This document shows, piece by piece, positions 23,891 to 32,161 of a stretch of DNA of 64,000 nt. Source of the stretch: Aquitalea aquatica (GTDB lineage Bacteria; Pseudomonadota; Gammaproteobacteria; Burkholderiales; Chromobacteriaceae). Where the stretch lies: NCBI RefSeq assembly GCF_013911085.1, contig NZ_JACERN010000017.1:124001-188000 (forward strand), written 5' to 3'. The notes under the pieces were generated by a model. The model saw only the letters and a program-made list of their open reading frames with translations. It was not told the DNA's origin and did no database searches. The position numbers and the translations under genes were made by a program. Each line of letters starts with the position of its first letter. The stretch's first letter is position 1.

Positions 23891-24577
23891 ATGTTTTCGA
23901 TGTTTAATAACTCTGATGTCACGCTGGCGGGGCTGGATCAGCAGGCATTTGGCAACGCTAGTAACTTTGTGGCTGCAGTGTGGCCGAATGCCAGCCCGAC
24001 CAGGGAAATGCTGGTGGGGCATACTGCGATGCGCGTAGCGATTGAAGCCATTGACGGTAGTCAGCGCGAAATCATTGAGCTGCGGGTATCGGAAGATCAG
24101 ATCATCCGTGGGGCCGAGCCAGTCATGCTGGCCGGCAACTGGGTAGACCAAAATTCCATCAGCTGGGACGCTGTACCGTGCCGGGTGTTTGTGACGGTGA
24201 CTGCCGCCATGTTGCAGGCTGCAATGGGCTATCCGCAATATGTCGGTGCCGGCATGTATCAGTCCAATCTGCAGATTGACTGGCCAGCCCAATCCATTGA
24301 TATCAGCGCATACGATAGCCCGGACCCGGTCTTTCTGATGCTGTCCCCTGTGTCGATTTTCCCCGGTGACCGTTTCCGGGTCACGCTGGTGCGCAATGGT
24401 GGCAATCCAGTCCAGATTGGTGGTACCGCAGGCCGCTGGAAAATGAAGGATGGCAGTGCAGTGAACTGGCCGACCATGGGGACGGGTGGCCTTGTTACAT
24501 GGCACTTTGATGCGTTCCTGGACAGTATGAACTGCGTGGCGTACATCGTGAATGAGGTACGGATCGCAGCGGGTTAA
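23891..24577 (+). CDS. Tail-tip/adhesion protein, unknown
   Basis: A 228-residue protein preceded by GGGAGATTTGT. It appears all-beta: SNFVAAVWPNASPTREMLVG, HTAMRVAIEAIDGSQREI, WVDQNSISWDAVPCRVFVTV, DRFRVTLVRNGGNPVQIGG and a Gly/Trp-rich end. Shared W-rich style with the preceding 469-residue protein suggests that both belong to one adhesion complex. Its end overlaps the start of a repeated regulatory box (24578 onward), marking the close of this sub-operon. No known domain recognised. Confidence 0.55.
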   Translation: MFSMFNNSDVTLAGLDQQAFGNASNFVAAVWPNASPTREMLVGHTAMRVAIEAIDGSQREIIELRVSEDQIIRGAEPVMLAGNWVDQNSISWDAVPCRVFVTVTAAMLQAAMGYPQYVGAGMYQSNLQIDWPAQSIDISAYDSPDPVFLMLSPVSIFPGDRFRVTLVRNGGNPVQIGGTAGRWKMKDGSAVNWPTMGTGGLVTWHFDAFLDSMNCVAYIVNEVRIAAG

Positions 24578-24650
24578 CCGAACCCCTTCCCCCGTTCCTC
24601 CACAGCAGAAACACCGGACACTTGGCACTCAATGTCCGGTGTTTTGTTTT
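24577..24650 (+). terminator. Repeated box-plus-hairpin element, copy 3, with intrinsic-terminator form
   Basis: ACCGAACCCCTTCCCCCG (24577-24594) matches the box at 8181 and 12427 with one change. The stem AAACACCGGACA/TGTCCGGTGTTT (24609-24620 and 24633-24644) is followed by TGTTTT. Here the hairpin could terminate transcription as well as mark the start of the next gene set (TTG at 24662). Confidence 0.6.
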
Positions 24651-24661
24651 GAGAGGCCACT

Positions 24662-25018
24662 TTGCTCCCCTATGTCCGTAAAGATCCGCTAACCATCGTC
24701 CAGGGCTGCACTTTCCTGCATACCTGGGAATGGCTTGCGGGTGGCCAGCCCGTTGATCTGACTGGGGCCGAGTTCGAACTGGTCGCCAAGGCCAGCACGG
24801 ATAGCAACGCGGTCCTGATTCATCTCACTACCGACAATGCAGGCGTCACGGTGATCGGCAATGCCATCAGCCTTCGCATCGAGGAGGACATCACCCGCGC
24901 CTATACCTGGCGTAATGCAGTTTTTGATCTGCGGGTGAAGTGGCCAGGCTCCGAGCCGCGCAGGGTTGATCCCTTTATGACTGGCCGCTTCGAAGTACGT
25001 CCTGGAGTACTGGCATGA
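24662..25018 (+). CDS. Small beta-rich phage tail-associated protein
   Basis: The 118-residue protein has a TTG start (no in-frame ATG is available; GAGAGG lies eight bases upstream). The sequence KDPLTIVQGCTFLHTWEWLA, GAEFELVAKASTDSNAVLIH, VIGNAISLRIEEDITRAYTW, VFDLRVKWPG resembles the small immunoglobulin-like/beta-sandwich proteins often found before tail fibre genes in prophages. These contain a QG.TF....W start and an A....W..GV/AVFDLRV end. It is probably a baseplate or fibre attachment piece. Stop overlaps the next ATG. Confidence 0.65.
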   Translation: MLPYVRKDPLTIVQGCTFLHTWEWLAGGQPVDLTGAEFELVAKASTDSNAVLIHLTTDNAGVTVIGNAISLRIEEDITRAYTWRNAVFDLRVKWPGSEPRRVDPFMTGRFEVRPGVLA

Positions 25019-25185
25019 ACGAGGTGATTGAACTGACTCCATCCCCGGTAAGAGAGGTGCTGGAAGTGGTTGTTACCGAGCGTGAAACCATCGTCGAGAT
25101 GGCCCGGCAGGGACCACCAGGACCACCCGGTGATGCTGGATTCGATGTAGACCTCGACCTTATTTATCAAATTGCAAAACTCTAG
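25015..25185 (+). CDS. 56-residue protein with collagen-like tripeptides
   Basis: This small gene starts in ATGA overlap with its neighbour and ends at TAG 25183-25185. An N-terminal acidic segment (EVIELTPSPVREVLEVVV) is followed by a short collagen-like run (GPPGPPGDAG, about residues 33-42) and a hydrophobic tail DLDLIYQIAKL. Collagen-like triplets are used in phage tail fibres as trimerising shafts. It probably trimerises and links the preceding protein to the fibre pieces downstream. The stop runs straight into AGGAG, the ribosome site of the next gene. Confidence 0.7.
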   Translation: MNEVIELTPSPVREVLEVVVTERETIVEMARQGPPGPPGDAGFDVDLDLIYQIAKL

Positions 25186-25193
25186 GAGTGGCA

Positions 25194-25682
25194 ATGTCCC
25201 TCGAAAGTAGAATCACCGTACTCGCCCAAAGCATCGCGGCTGACATCAAGGTACTAAAGGCGGCACAGGGCAACTTGGATGCCCTGAATACCACGGCCAA
25301 AGCCAGTCTAGTCGCAGCGATCAACGAGGTGCTGCAGTTGGCCCAGGCGGCAGGCTCTTCGTCTGGCGCGGCGATCAATGATGCCTCAGTCAGTGCTGGC
25401 TCGACGTTCTCATCCAGCAAAATCACTACATTAATGGCAGACCTGAAGAACCAGATTCTGGGTGGTGCTTCCTCTGCCTACGACACGCTGCTGGAGATTG
25501 AGGCCAAGCTGGGGAGCGACGATACGGCGCTGGCTAACTTGCTGATAGCAGTCGGCAACCGGCTCAGCTTTACCGATGCCCAGTCGCTGACGGCTGCCCA
25601 GCAGCTCCAGGCGTGTACAAATCTGGGGATAGGTGATCCGACAACCGACTTTCTGGCTGCGTACACTGCCGCTAAGAGCTGA
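25194..25682 (+). CDS. Tail fibre shaft-like coiled-coil protein
   Basis: A 162-residue protein; ATG at 25194 with AGGAG six bases upstream is preferred to an in-frame GTG at 25188. It is Ala/Leu/Ser-rich and helical with fibre-type repeats: SRITVLAQSIAADIKVLKAA, TTAKASLVAAINEVLQLAQA, ISDASVS-like INDASVSAGSTFSSSKIT, and SLTAAQQLQACTNLGIGDPT. The AINE(V/L)LQLA and DSKI-like blocks are familiar from phage tail fibre shafts. It likely forms a trimeric shaft; the tip would be one of its neighbours. Confidence 0.65.
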   Translation: MSLESRITVLAQSIAADIKVLKAAQGNLDALNTTAKASLVAAINEVLQLAQAAGSSSGAAINDASVSAGSTFSSSKITTLMADLKNQILGGASSAYDTLLEIEAKLGSDDTALANLLIAVGNRLSFTDAQSLTAAQQLQACTNLGIGDPTTDFLAAYTAAKS

Positions 25683-25684
25683 AC

Positions 25685-26035
25685 ATGCCTTCGCTGTCTT
25701 CACGCATTGCGTCTGCTTTTACGGCAATAGGTAGTGATATAAAAAGCCTATTCACCAATAAGCTGGCGACGGATTGTGGTGCGGGGCAAATAGGCTCGTT
25801 TGCGTTGATGTTCTATTCCAACGCGAATACCCCCATTGCAGCGGGAACCATCTACTCCGGGGCCAAGCTGTATTATGCGCAGTTCTACACCTCTGGCTCG
25901 TCGCAGTCTGTCTCACAGGGGTCCGTGGTCTATTCGGTTGTGGGGGTATCTGCTGTGGGCAGTTGGAGGGCAATGCATTCCCTGATCGCAGCACCGGGTA
26001 ACTTCACTATTTTTTTAGCGCAGAGAGTCGCATGA
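25685..26035 (+). CDS. Small tail fibre tip-like protein
   Basis: The 116-residue protein starts two bases after the shaft gene. The first 20 residues (SLSSRIASAFTAIGSDIKSL) echo the start of the shaft protein, suggesting a shared docking helix. The remainder is a beta-rich aromatic domain (AGQIGSFALMFYSNANTPIA, GAKLYYAQFYTSGSSQSVSQ, GSWRAMHSLIA). This looks like a short fibre tip. G+C is lower than in the morphogenesis genes, consistent with exchangeable receptor-binding modules. Overlaps the next gene by four bases. Confidence 0.6.
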   Translation: MPSLSSRIASAFTAIGSDIKSLFTNKLATDCGAGQIGSFALMFYSNANTPIAAGTIYSGAKLYYAQFYTSGSSQSVSQGSVVYSVVGVSAVGSWRAMHSLIAAPGNFTIFLAQRVA

Positions 26036-26442
26036 AGCTTGAATATACGGCGGTAACTGATCTGCAGTGGGCGAATGAGGCGCGCTCGGCAGTCACGATG
26101 ACCGTAAGTTTCAACTCGCTGGGGGACGTGCCATTTACGGCCGCTCCTGATGACACGACAGAACATGGTCGGGAGCTGTTTGCGCGGGCTGTCGCTGGGG
26201 ATTTTGGAAGTATCCGAGAGCCGGATACTGAAGATGCCATGGTCTTTTATAACCTGCGCCAGCAGGCACAGATTGAGCTGGATGCGTCTGACAGAACGGT
26301 ACTGCGCTGCTATGAGAAGTCCATTCAGGTGCCATCGGAGTGGGCCGAGTATCGTAATGACCTGAGGGAGATCATCCGCGCCACAGCGTTTGACTCCTCA
26401 ATGAAGCTCCCGACTAGGCCACCATTTCCCTCTGATGCCTGA
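26032..26442 (+). CDS. Probable tail fibre assembly protein
   Basis: The 136-residue protein closes the late operon. It has a beta-rich start (LEYTAVTDLQWANEARSAVT) and then VPFTAAPDDTTEHGRELFAR and a C-terminal part SDRTVLRCYEKSIQVPSEWA with YRNDLREIIRA. The VP.eW..YR..LR.i pattern is characteristic of phage tail fibre assembly chaperones (Tfa-like) and related small tail proteins. It likely helps fold or cap the fibre encoded just upstream. A terminator hairpin follows 23 bases after the stop. Confidence 0.7.
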   Translation: MKLEYTAVTDLQWANEARSAVTMTVSFNSLGDVPFTAAPDDTTEHGRELFARAVAGDFGSIREPDTEDAMVFYNLRQQAQIELDASDRTVLRCYEKSIQVPSEWAEYRNDLREIIRATAFDSSMKLPTRPPFPSDA

Positions 26443-26464
26443 TCGACAAATGCCACACCATGTT

Positions 26465-26491
26465 TAGAGCCTGCTTTTGCAGGCTCTTTTG
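26465..26491 (+). terminator. Intrinsic terminator of the prophage late operon
   Basis: AGAGCCTGC/GCAGGCTCT with a TTTT loop (26466-26487) is followed by TTTGCATTTG. It ends the rightward run of late genes after the fibre assembly gene. Confidence 0.75.
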
Positions 26492-26513
26492 CATTTGTAC
26501 CGCCGATGACTCA

Positions 26514-26630
26514 GTGCAAAAGCGTGTGCGAAAGTGTGCAAAAGAATCTGCGCGGTTACAAATAGAGAAAACGGCGATGCACATTGCCCAAATTTGCTTA
26601 CATGGTGGTTACACAACAGGAAAAATTAAA
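26514..26630. mobile_element. Candidate right end of the transposable prophage (transposase-binding repeats)
   Basis: Between the last phage gene's terminator and the host tRNA terminator lie about 140 non-coding bases. They hold GTGCAAAAG, GTGCGAAAG and GTGCAAAAG at 26514, 26526 and 26536, and GGTTACA motifs at 26554, 26607 and 26634. Mu-type right ends contain clustered MuA-like binding repeats just inside the terminal CA. The exact end cannot be fixed because the left end and flanking 5-base duplication lie outside the window. Confidence 0.35.
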
Positions 26631-26662
26631 AAGGGTTACAGGAAAAATCACTGTAACCCTTT
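26630..26662 (-). terminator. Terminator of tRNA-Thr
   Basis: Perfect 12-base stem AAAGGGTTACAG/CTGTAACCCTTT with a nine-base loop. Read on the minus strand it is followed by TTTTTAATTTTT, a strong T-tract. It stands nine bases after the tRNA-Thr 3' end and therefore marks host sequence. Confidence 0.8.
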
Positions 26663-26670
26663 GTTTTATA

Positions 26671-26746
26671 TGGTGCCGGTAAGAGGAGTCGAACCCCCGA
26701 CCTTCGCATTACGAATGCGCTGCTCTACCAACTGAGCTATACCGGC
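26671..26746 (-). tRNA. tRNA-Thr (anticodon CGT)
   Basis: A 76-base cloverleaf on the minus strand with encoded CCA. Acceptor GCCGGTA pairs with TACCGGC, D-loop AGTTGGTAGAGC, anticodon loop TTCGTAA and T-loop GTTCGAC. The anticodon CGT reads ACG. It directly borders the prophage region. Confidence 0.95.
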
Positions 26747-26759
26747 GAACCAACTTGGT

Positions 26760-26802
26760 AAAAAAGCCTTGAGTCTCTTATGAAGAAATTCAAGGCTTTT
26801 TT
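26760..26802 (-). terminator. Terminator after tRNA-Pro copy 1
   Basis: AAAAAAGCCTTGA (26760-26772) pairs with TCAAGGCTTTTTT (26790-26802). On the minus strand it ends in six T residues, six bases after the tRNA-Pro CCA. It also works in the other direction. Confidence 0.8.
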
Positions 26803-26807
26803 GAATC

Positions 26808-26884
26808 TGGTCGGAGTGAGAGGATTCGAACCTCCGGCCTCTACGTCCCGAACGTAGCGCTCTACCAGGCTAAGCTACACTCCG
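26808..26884 (-). tRNA. tRNA-Pro (anticodon CGG), copy 1
   Basis: A 77-base cloverleaf on the minus strand: acceptor CGGAGTG/CACTCCG, anticodon loop TTCGGGA (anticodon CGG), T-loop GGTTCGAATCC and encoded CCA. The mature sequence is identical to the copy 80 bases upstream, which may be recent duplication. Confidence 0.95.
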
Positions 26885-26964
26885 ATTTTGTGTTTTCGTG
26901 CATCAGCGCGAGAACAGCAATTTAACTCAAATCCAAGTATTTCACAATACTTTTGCAATATTTT

Positions 26965-27041
26965 TGGTCGGAGTGAGAGGATTCGAACCTCCGGCCTCTA
27001 CGTCCCGAACGTAGCGCTCTACCAGGCTAAGCTACACTCCG
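26965..27041 (-). tRNA. tRNA-Pro (anticodon CGG), copy 2
   Basis: Identical 77-base tRNA-Pro with encoded CCA. The spacer to copy 1 (26885-26964) is AT-rich and lacks a clear terminator, so the two are probably co-transcribed, with copy 2 first. Confidence 0.95.
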
Positions 27042-27134
27042 CTTCCCACTAATATCTGCAATCTGTTGTCTGCTGCGCGGCCCGTTTCCGGGTTACAATC
27101 AGCGGCATCAGAGGACGCGCATTATGGAACAATT

Positions 27135-28130
27135 ATGTGGTTTAAGCAACTATCTTTTTATCGTCTGACTTCCGAATCTATCCACGAAACCGACAAGCTA
27201 GCCGCTGCGCTGGAGAAAAGCCCCTTTCAGCATTGTGGAGGGCTGGATTGGTTCGGTGAGGGCTGGGTAGCACCGGCTTCACACCTGGATAGTCCGGTGT
27301 TCACCGCCCGCGATTGTCAGCTGCTGTCACTCAAACGGGAAGACAAGGTATTGCCCGCTGGCGTGATCCGCGATTTTGTCGAGCAGAAGGTGCAAGAGAT
27401 CGAAGAGAAGGAGCTGCGCAAGGTTGGCCGTAAGGAGAAGCTGGCGCTGAAGGAGCAGGTTACCGACGATCTGCTACCACGAGCCTTCGTACGTACTCAC
27501 CGTACAACGGCTTATCTGGATTGCCGCCGCGGCTGGATGATGGTCGATTCAGGTACGGCCAGTAAGGCCGAATCACTGGTTTCCAAACTGCGCGAGGCCC
27601 TCCCCCCCTTCCCGGCGGCCCTGCCCCGCACCAAGCTGGCCCCGCATACGGCCATGACCGACTGGCTGGCGGCTGGTGAAGCGCCTTATGGCTTCGAACT
27701 GGATGCCGACTGCGAATTGAAAGATGGCAGTGAGAATGGCGCAGTCATTCGTTGCACGCGCATGGATCTGACCGCAGATGAAATCCGCCAGCATATCGCA
27801 ACCGGCAAGCAGGTAACCCGCGTGGGTCTGATCTGGCAAGAGAAGGTCCGCTTTATGCTGACCGATACCCTGCAACTCAAGCGCATCCAGTTTCTGGATG
27901 TTCTGCAGGAAGAAGCCAGCCAGGCAGGTGATGACAGGGAAAGCCTGTTTGAAGCCACCTTCACCCTGATGAGCGAAGAACTGGGTGAATTGGTGGAAGC
28001 CTTGATTGAAGCATTGGGTGGATTGGAAGACAGCCAGGCATCGCCTGAGACTGTCTCTACACCAGCGCCGACAGGACAAATTGCGGTGCCAGCGGCAAAT
28101 GGCAGCGATGAGAAACTGCCTTGGGACTGA
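27135..28130 (+). CDS. rdgC: Recombination-associated protein RdgC
   Basis: The 331-residue protein opens with MWFKQLSFYRLTSES, the typical RdgC start. Further family blocks are CGGLDWFGEGWVAPASH, LKREDKVLPAGVIRDFVEQK, RKVGRKEKLALKEQVTDDLL, LPRAFVRTHRTTAYLDC, and AIRCTRMDLTADEIRQHI-like AVIRCTRMDLTADEI. RdgC forms a ring dimer that binds duplex DNA and limits RecA filament action; in Neisseria it influences pilin variation. A longer in-frame reading to 27066 is rejected because it runs into the region next to the tRNA and lacks family similarity. A terminator follows 23 bases after the stop. Confidence 0.95.
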   Translation: MWFKQLSFYRLTSESIHETDKLAAALEKSPFQHCGGLDWFGEGWVAPASHLDSPVFTARDCQLLSLKREDKVLPAGVIRDFVEQKVQEIEEKELRKVGRKEKLALKEQVTDDLLPRAFVRTHRTTAYLDCRRGWMMVDSGTASKAESLVSKLREALPPFPAALPRTKLAPHTAMTDWLAAGEAPYGFELDADCELKDGSENGAVIRCTRMDLTADEIRQHIATGKQVTRVGLIWQEKVRFMLTDTLQLKRIQFLDVLQEEASQAGDDRESLFEATFTLMSEELGELVEALIEALGGLEDSQASPETVSTPAPTGQIAVPAANGSDEKLPWD

Positions 28131-28153
28131 GACCCCACCCATTCGGATTGACC

Positions 28154-28178
28154 AAGAGCCTGCGGGCTCTTTTTTTTT
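28154..28178 (+). terminator. rdgC terminator
   Basis: AAGAGCC, TGC loop, GGGCTCTT followed by a run of T residues. Confidence 0.85.
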
Positions 28179-28318
28179 GATAGCACAAATCTAACAATCA
28201 ATTAACAACAATCAATTTAACAAATCTATCAATCATTACCATACTAAGCACATCACCCTGTTACTGACTGGGTAGTGAAGGCTTGAACTTGGCGACCCAC
28301 TTCGCAGCCCAAGCACCT

Positions 28319-28356
28319 GATAGGAAATTTCTTATCGAGATTAAGGAATTATCCCA
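28319..28356 (+). promoter_or_regulatory. Possible OxyR-like site upstream of katG
   Basis: GATAGGAAATTTCTTATC is a good match to one OxyR half-site pair (ATAG-N7-CTAT style). A weaker TTAAGGAATTATC follows at the next helical turn. OxyR activation of katG is known in many Proteobacteria; the match here is partial. The rest of the 28179-28641 gap holds a 22-codon ORF and otherwise nothing I can identify. Confidence 0.3.
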
Positions 28357-28419
28357 GTAACAAAGAACAGGTGATGCAGTACAAATTAAGCTATCAATCC
28401 AGTACACAGGGAGAACGTC

Positions 28420-28488
28420 ATGCAAAACAATCAGACATGGCAGGAAATCCTGCTCGACATGCTGGCCGCATTTGCAGGCTTGCAATAG
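28420..28488 (+). CDS. Candidate 22-residue leader peptide upstream of katG
   Basis: ATG at 28420 is preceded by GGGAG at a six-base spacing. The short frame encodes MQNNQTWQEILLDMLAAF plus AGLQ and ends at TAG 28486-28488. The same GGGAGAACGNCATG start context occurs before the 52-residue micro-protein at 31029 on the other side of katG. The peptide is amphipathic helical. It may be a regulatory leader or a genuine micro-protein; there is no homology evidence. Confidence 0.35.
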   Translation: MQNNQTWQEILLDMLAAFAGLQ

Positions 28489-28527
28489 AACGATCAGGTG
28501 CAATGTCTCTGGCTACGATGAGCTTGA

Positions 28528-30819
<2,292 letters not shown>

Positions 30820-30859
30820 TCGACCTGGCGCTTACCAGCGCTGTCACAGCAGACCAAAT

Positions 30860-30889
30860 CAACCGGACAGCACATGCTGTCCGGTTTTT
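30860..30889 (+). terminator. katG terminator
   Basis: AACCGGACAGCA/TGCTGTCCGGTT stem with CA in the loop, followed by TTTC. Confidence 0.85.
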
Positions 30890-30992
30890 CTTACCACACA
30901 CTCCCTCGACCCCGCCCCTAAGCCTCGACTCCCGCCAATCATTGTCAAAACAAATCGACAATTTTAAAAGATTAATTTTACTTGCGAATTAT

Positions 30993-31008
30993 TCTCATTA
31001 GAATGAGA
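30993..31008. promoter_or_regulatory. Fur-box-like inverted repeat before micro-protein
   Basis: TCTCATTAGAATGAGA is a perfect 7-2-7 inverted repeat, and TTATTCTCATT resembles Fur half-sites. It lies 20 bases before the ATG at 31029, in an AT-rich promoter-like stretch. Iron control of the small gene is inferred. Confidence 0.45.
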
Positions 31009-31028
31009 TCATTCAATGGGAGAACGAC

Positions 31029-31187
31029 ATGAAACAACAGCACACCGCATTACCACGTAGCCGCCTTCCCCTGATGGCACGTCGACTGGTGGGCCTTGCC
31101 ATCGTCTGCGCAGGCTGGGCCTTGATATTGCAGCCAGCAGGACACAGCAATATTGATAAGCAGCCGGTGGCCAGTCGCCCGGCTTAA
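31029..31187 (+). CDS. 52-residue single-pass membrane micro-protein, possibly Fur-regulated
   Basis: The ORF starts after GGGAGAACGAC. It encodes a basic N-terminus (MKQQHTALPRSRLPLMARRL), one hydrophobic segment (VGLAIVCAGWALIL, about residues 21-34) and a short polar tail (NIDKQPVASRPA). The topology suggests an inner-membrane micro-protein with the N-terminus in the cytoplasm, or a poorly cleaved signal. A Fur-box-like repeat lies just upstream and no co-transcribed gene follows closely. Function unknown; the family is not recognised. Confidence 0.6.
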   Translation: MKQQHTALPRSRLPLMARRLVGLAIVCAGWALILQPAGHSNIDKQPVASRPA

Positions 31188-31225
31188 GCTAGGCACGGCA
31201 CATCCACGCTGGAGCCAGACATTTA

Positions 31226-31240
31226 TTTACTATTAGTAAA
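31226..31240. promoter_or_regulatory. Palindromic operator candidate upstream of dioxygenase gene
   Basis: TTTACTATTAGTAAA is a perfect 7-1-7 inverted repeat in the promoter region of the next gene, with CAATATAGTG just downstream. Similar TTACTA/TAGTAA boxes are bound by redox-sensing HxlR/MarR-type regulators (YodB, QorR). The regulator itself is not in the window. Confidence 0.45.
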
Positions 31241-31324
31241 CAATATAGTGAGAAATTCACGGTTTTTTTGACGGGAAAAGCTGGTTAAGCTGTTCACATG
31301 GCAATCAATGCAGGCAATACCACC

Positions 31325-32104
31325 ATGACCACACGACAACCCGCCCTGTTTATTTCTCACGGTGCCCCGACGCTCCCCATCGAACACAGTCCTACCCGCG
31401 ACTTTTTGCAGCAGCTTGGCCAGCAGCTTACCCGCCCACGGGCTATCGTGGTGCTGTCTGCGCACTGGGAAAGCACGCTGCCCATGGTCAATCTGGCCGA
31501 GAAACCAGGCACGCTATACGACTTTGGCGGCTTTCCGCCCATTCTTTACACCCTGCGCTATCCCGCCACTACTGATCTGACCCTGGCGGCAGAGGTAATG
31601 GATCTGCTGCGCCAATCCGGCCTGCGTGTAGGCAGCACCGATCAGCGCGGCCTGGACCACGGCATGTGGACACCGCTGATGCTGATGTACCCGCAGGCAG
31701 ATATTCCGCTGGTGATGGTGTCACTACCCCATACCGCGACGGCTGACACCTATTACCAGATGGGCCGGGCACTGCGGGCACTGCGCGACGACAATGTGAT
31801 GATCATTGGCTCTGGCAGCTATACCCATAATCTGTGGCAGCTCGGCCGCGATGGTAGTGCACCAGCATCCTGGGCAGAGGATTTTGCCCACTGGATGGAC
31901 GATGCCTTAAGCCATAACCGACCACAGGACATTCTCAACTGGAAGCAGCTGGCCCCCCATGCACGGGAAAACCACCCCAGCGACGAGCATTTCAATCCCT
32001 TGCTGGTGGCCATGGGGGCGGCATCCGATGACACACCACCACACAAGTTGCACGATGACTGGCGCATGGGCTCACTATCCATGGCCTGCTGGCGCTTCGA
32101 CTGA
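31325..32104 (+). CDS. ygiD: DODA-type extradiol aromatic ring-opening dioxygenase (YgiD-like)
   Basis: The 259-residue protein belongs to the LigB-like 4,5-DOPA dioxygenase family. It shows the metal-binding SHGAPTLPIEHS, LSAHWESTLPMV, GLDHGMWTPLMLMYPQADIP, VSLPHTATADTYYQMGRAL, GSGSYTHNLW and the C-terminal ENHPSDEHFNPLLVAMGAA. E. coli YgiD opens the ring of L-DOPA using Zn or Fe; the natural substrate is uncertain. The ATG at 31325 gives the family N-terminus; an in-frame ATG at 31298 is possible but neither has a strong ribosome site. A palindromic operator lies about 85 bases upstream, so induction by quinone-like compounds is plausible. Confidence 0.88.
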   Translation: MTTRQPALFISHGAPTLPIEHSPTRDFLQQLGQQLTRPRAIVVLSAHWESTLPMVNLAEKPGTLYDFGGFPPILYTLRYPATTDLTLAAEVMDLLRQSGLRVGSTDQRGLDHGMWTPLMLMYPQADIPLVMVSLPHTATADTYYQMGRALRALRDDNVMIIGSGSYTHNLWQLGRDGSAPASWAEDFAHWMDDALSHNRPQDILNWKQLAPHARENHPSDEHFNPLLVAMGAASDDTPPHKLHDDWRMGSLSMACWRFD

Positions 32105-32107
32105 AAT

Positions 32108-32140
32108 GTAACAGGGCCATCTTCAAGATGGCCCTGTTAC
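32108..32140. terminator. Bidirectional hairpin between convergent genes
   Basis: GTAACAGGGCCATCTT pairs perfectly with AAGATGGCCCTGTTAC across a single C. It separates the dioxygenase gene from the convergent dihydroorotate dehydrogenase gene. No long T-tract exists on either side. Confidence 0.65.
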
Positions 32141-32161
32141 TGTCCAAGTCCGCTTCTCAGC

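Noticed and set aside
28251-28375. Imperfect inverted repeats CATCACC...TACTG around a 125-base segment upstream of katG as a MITE
   Set aside because: Matches need gaps, no target duplication is visible and no second copy was seen in the window.
31223-31465. Minus-strand frame over the dioxygenase promoter
   Set aside because: It is antisense to the 5' end of the dioxygenase gene and covers its operator; no family features.
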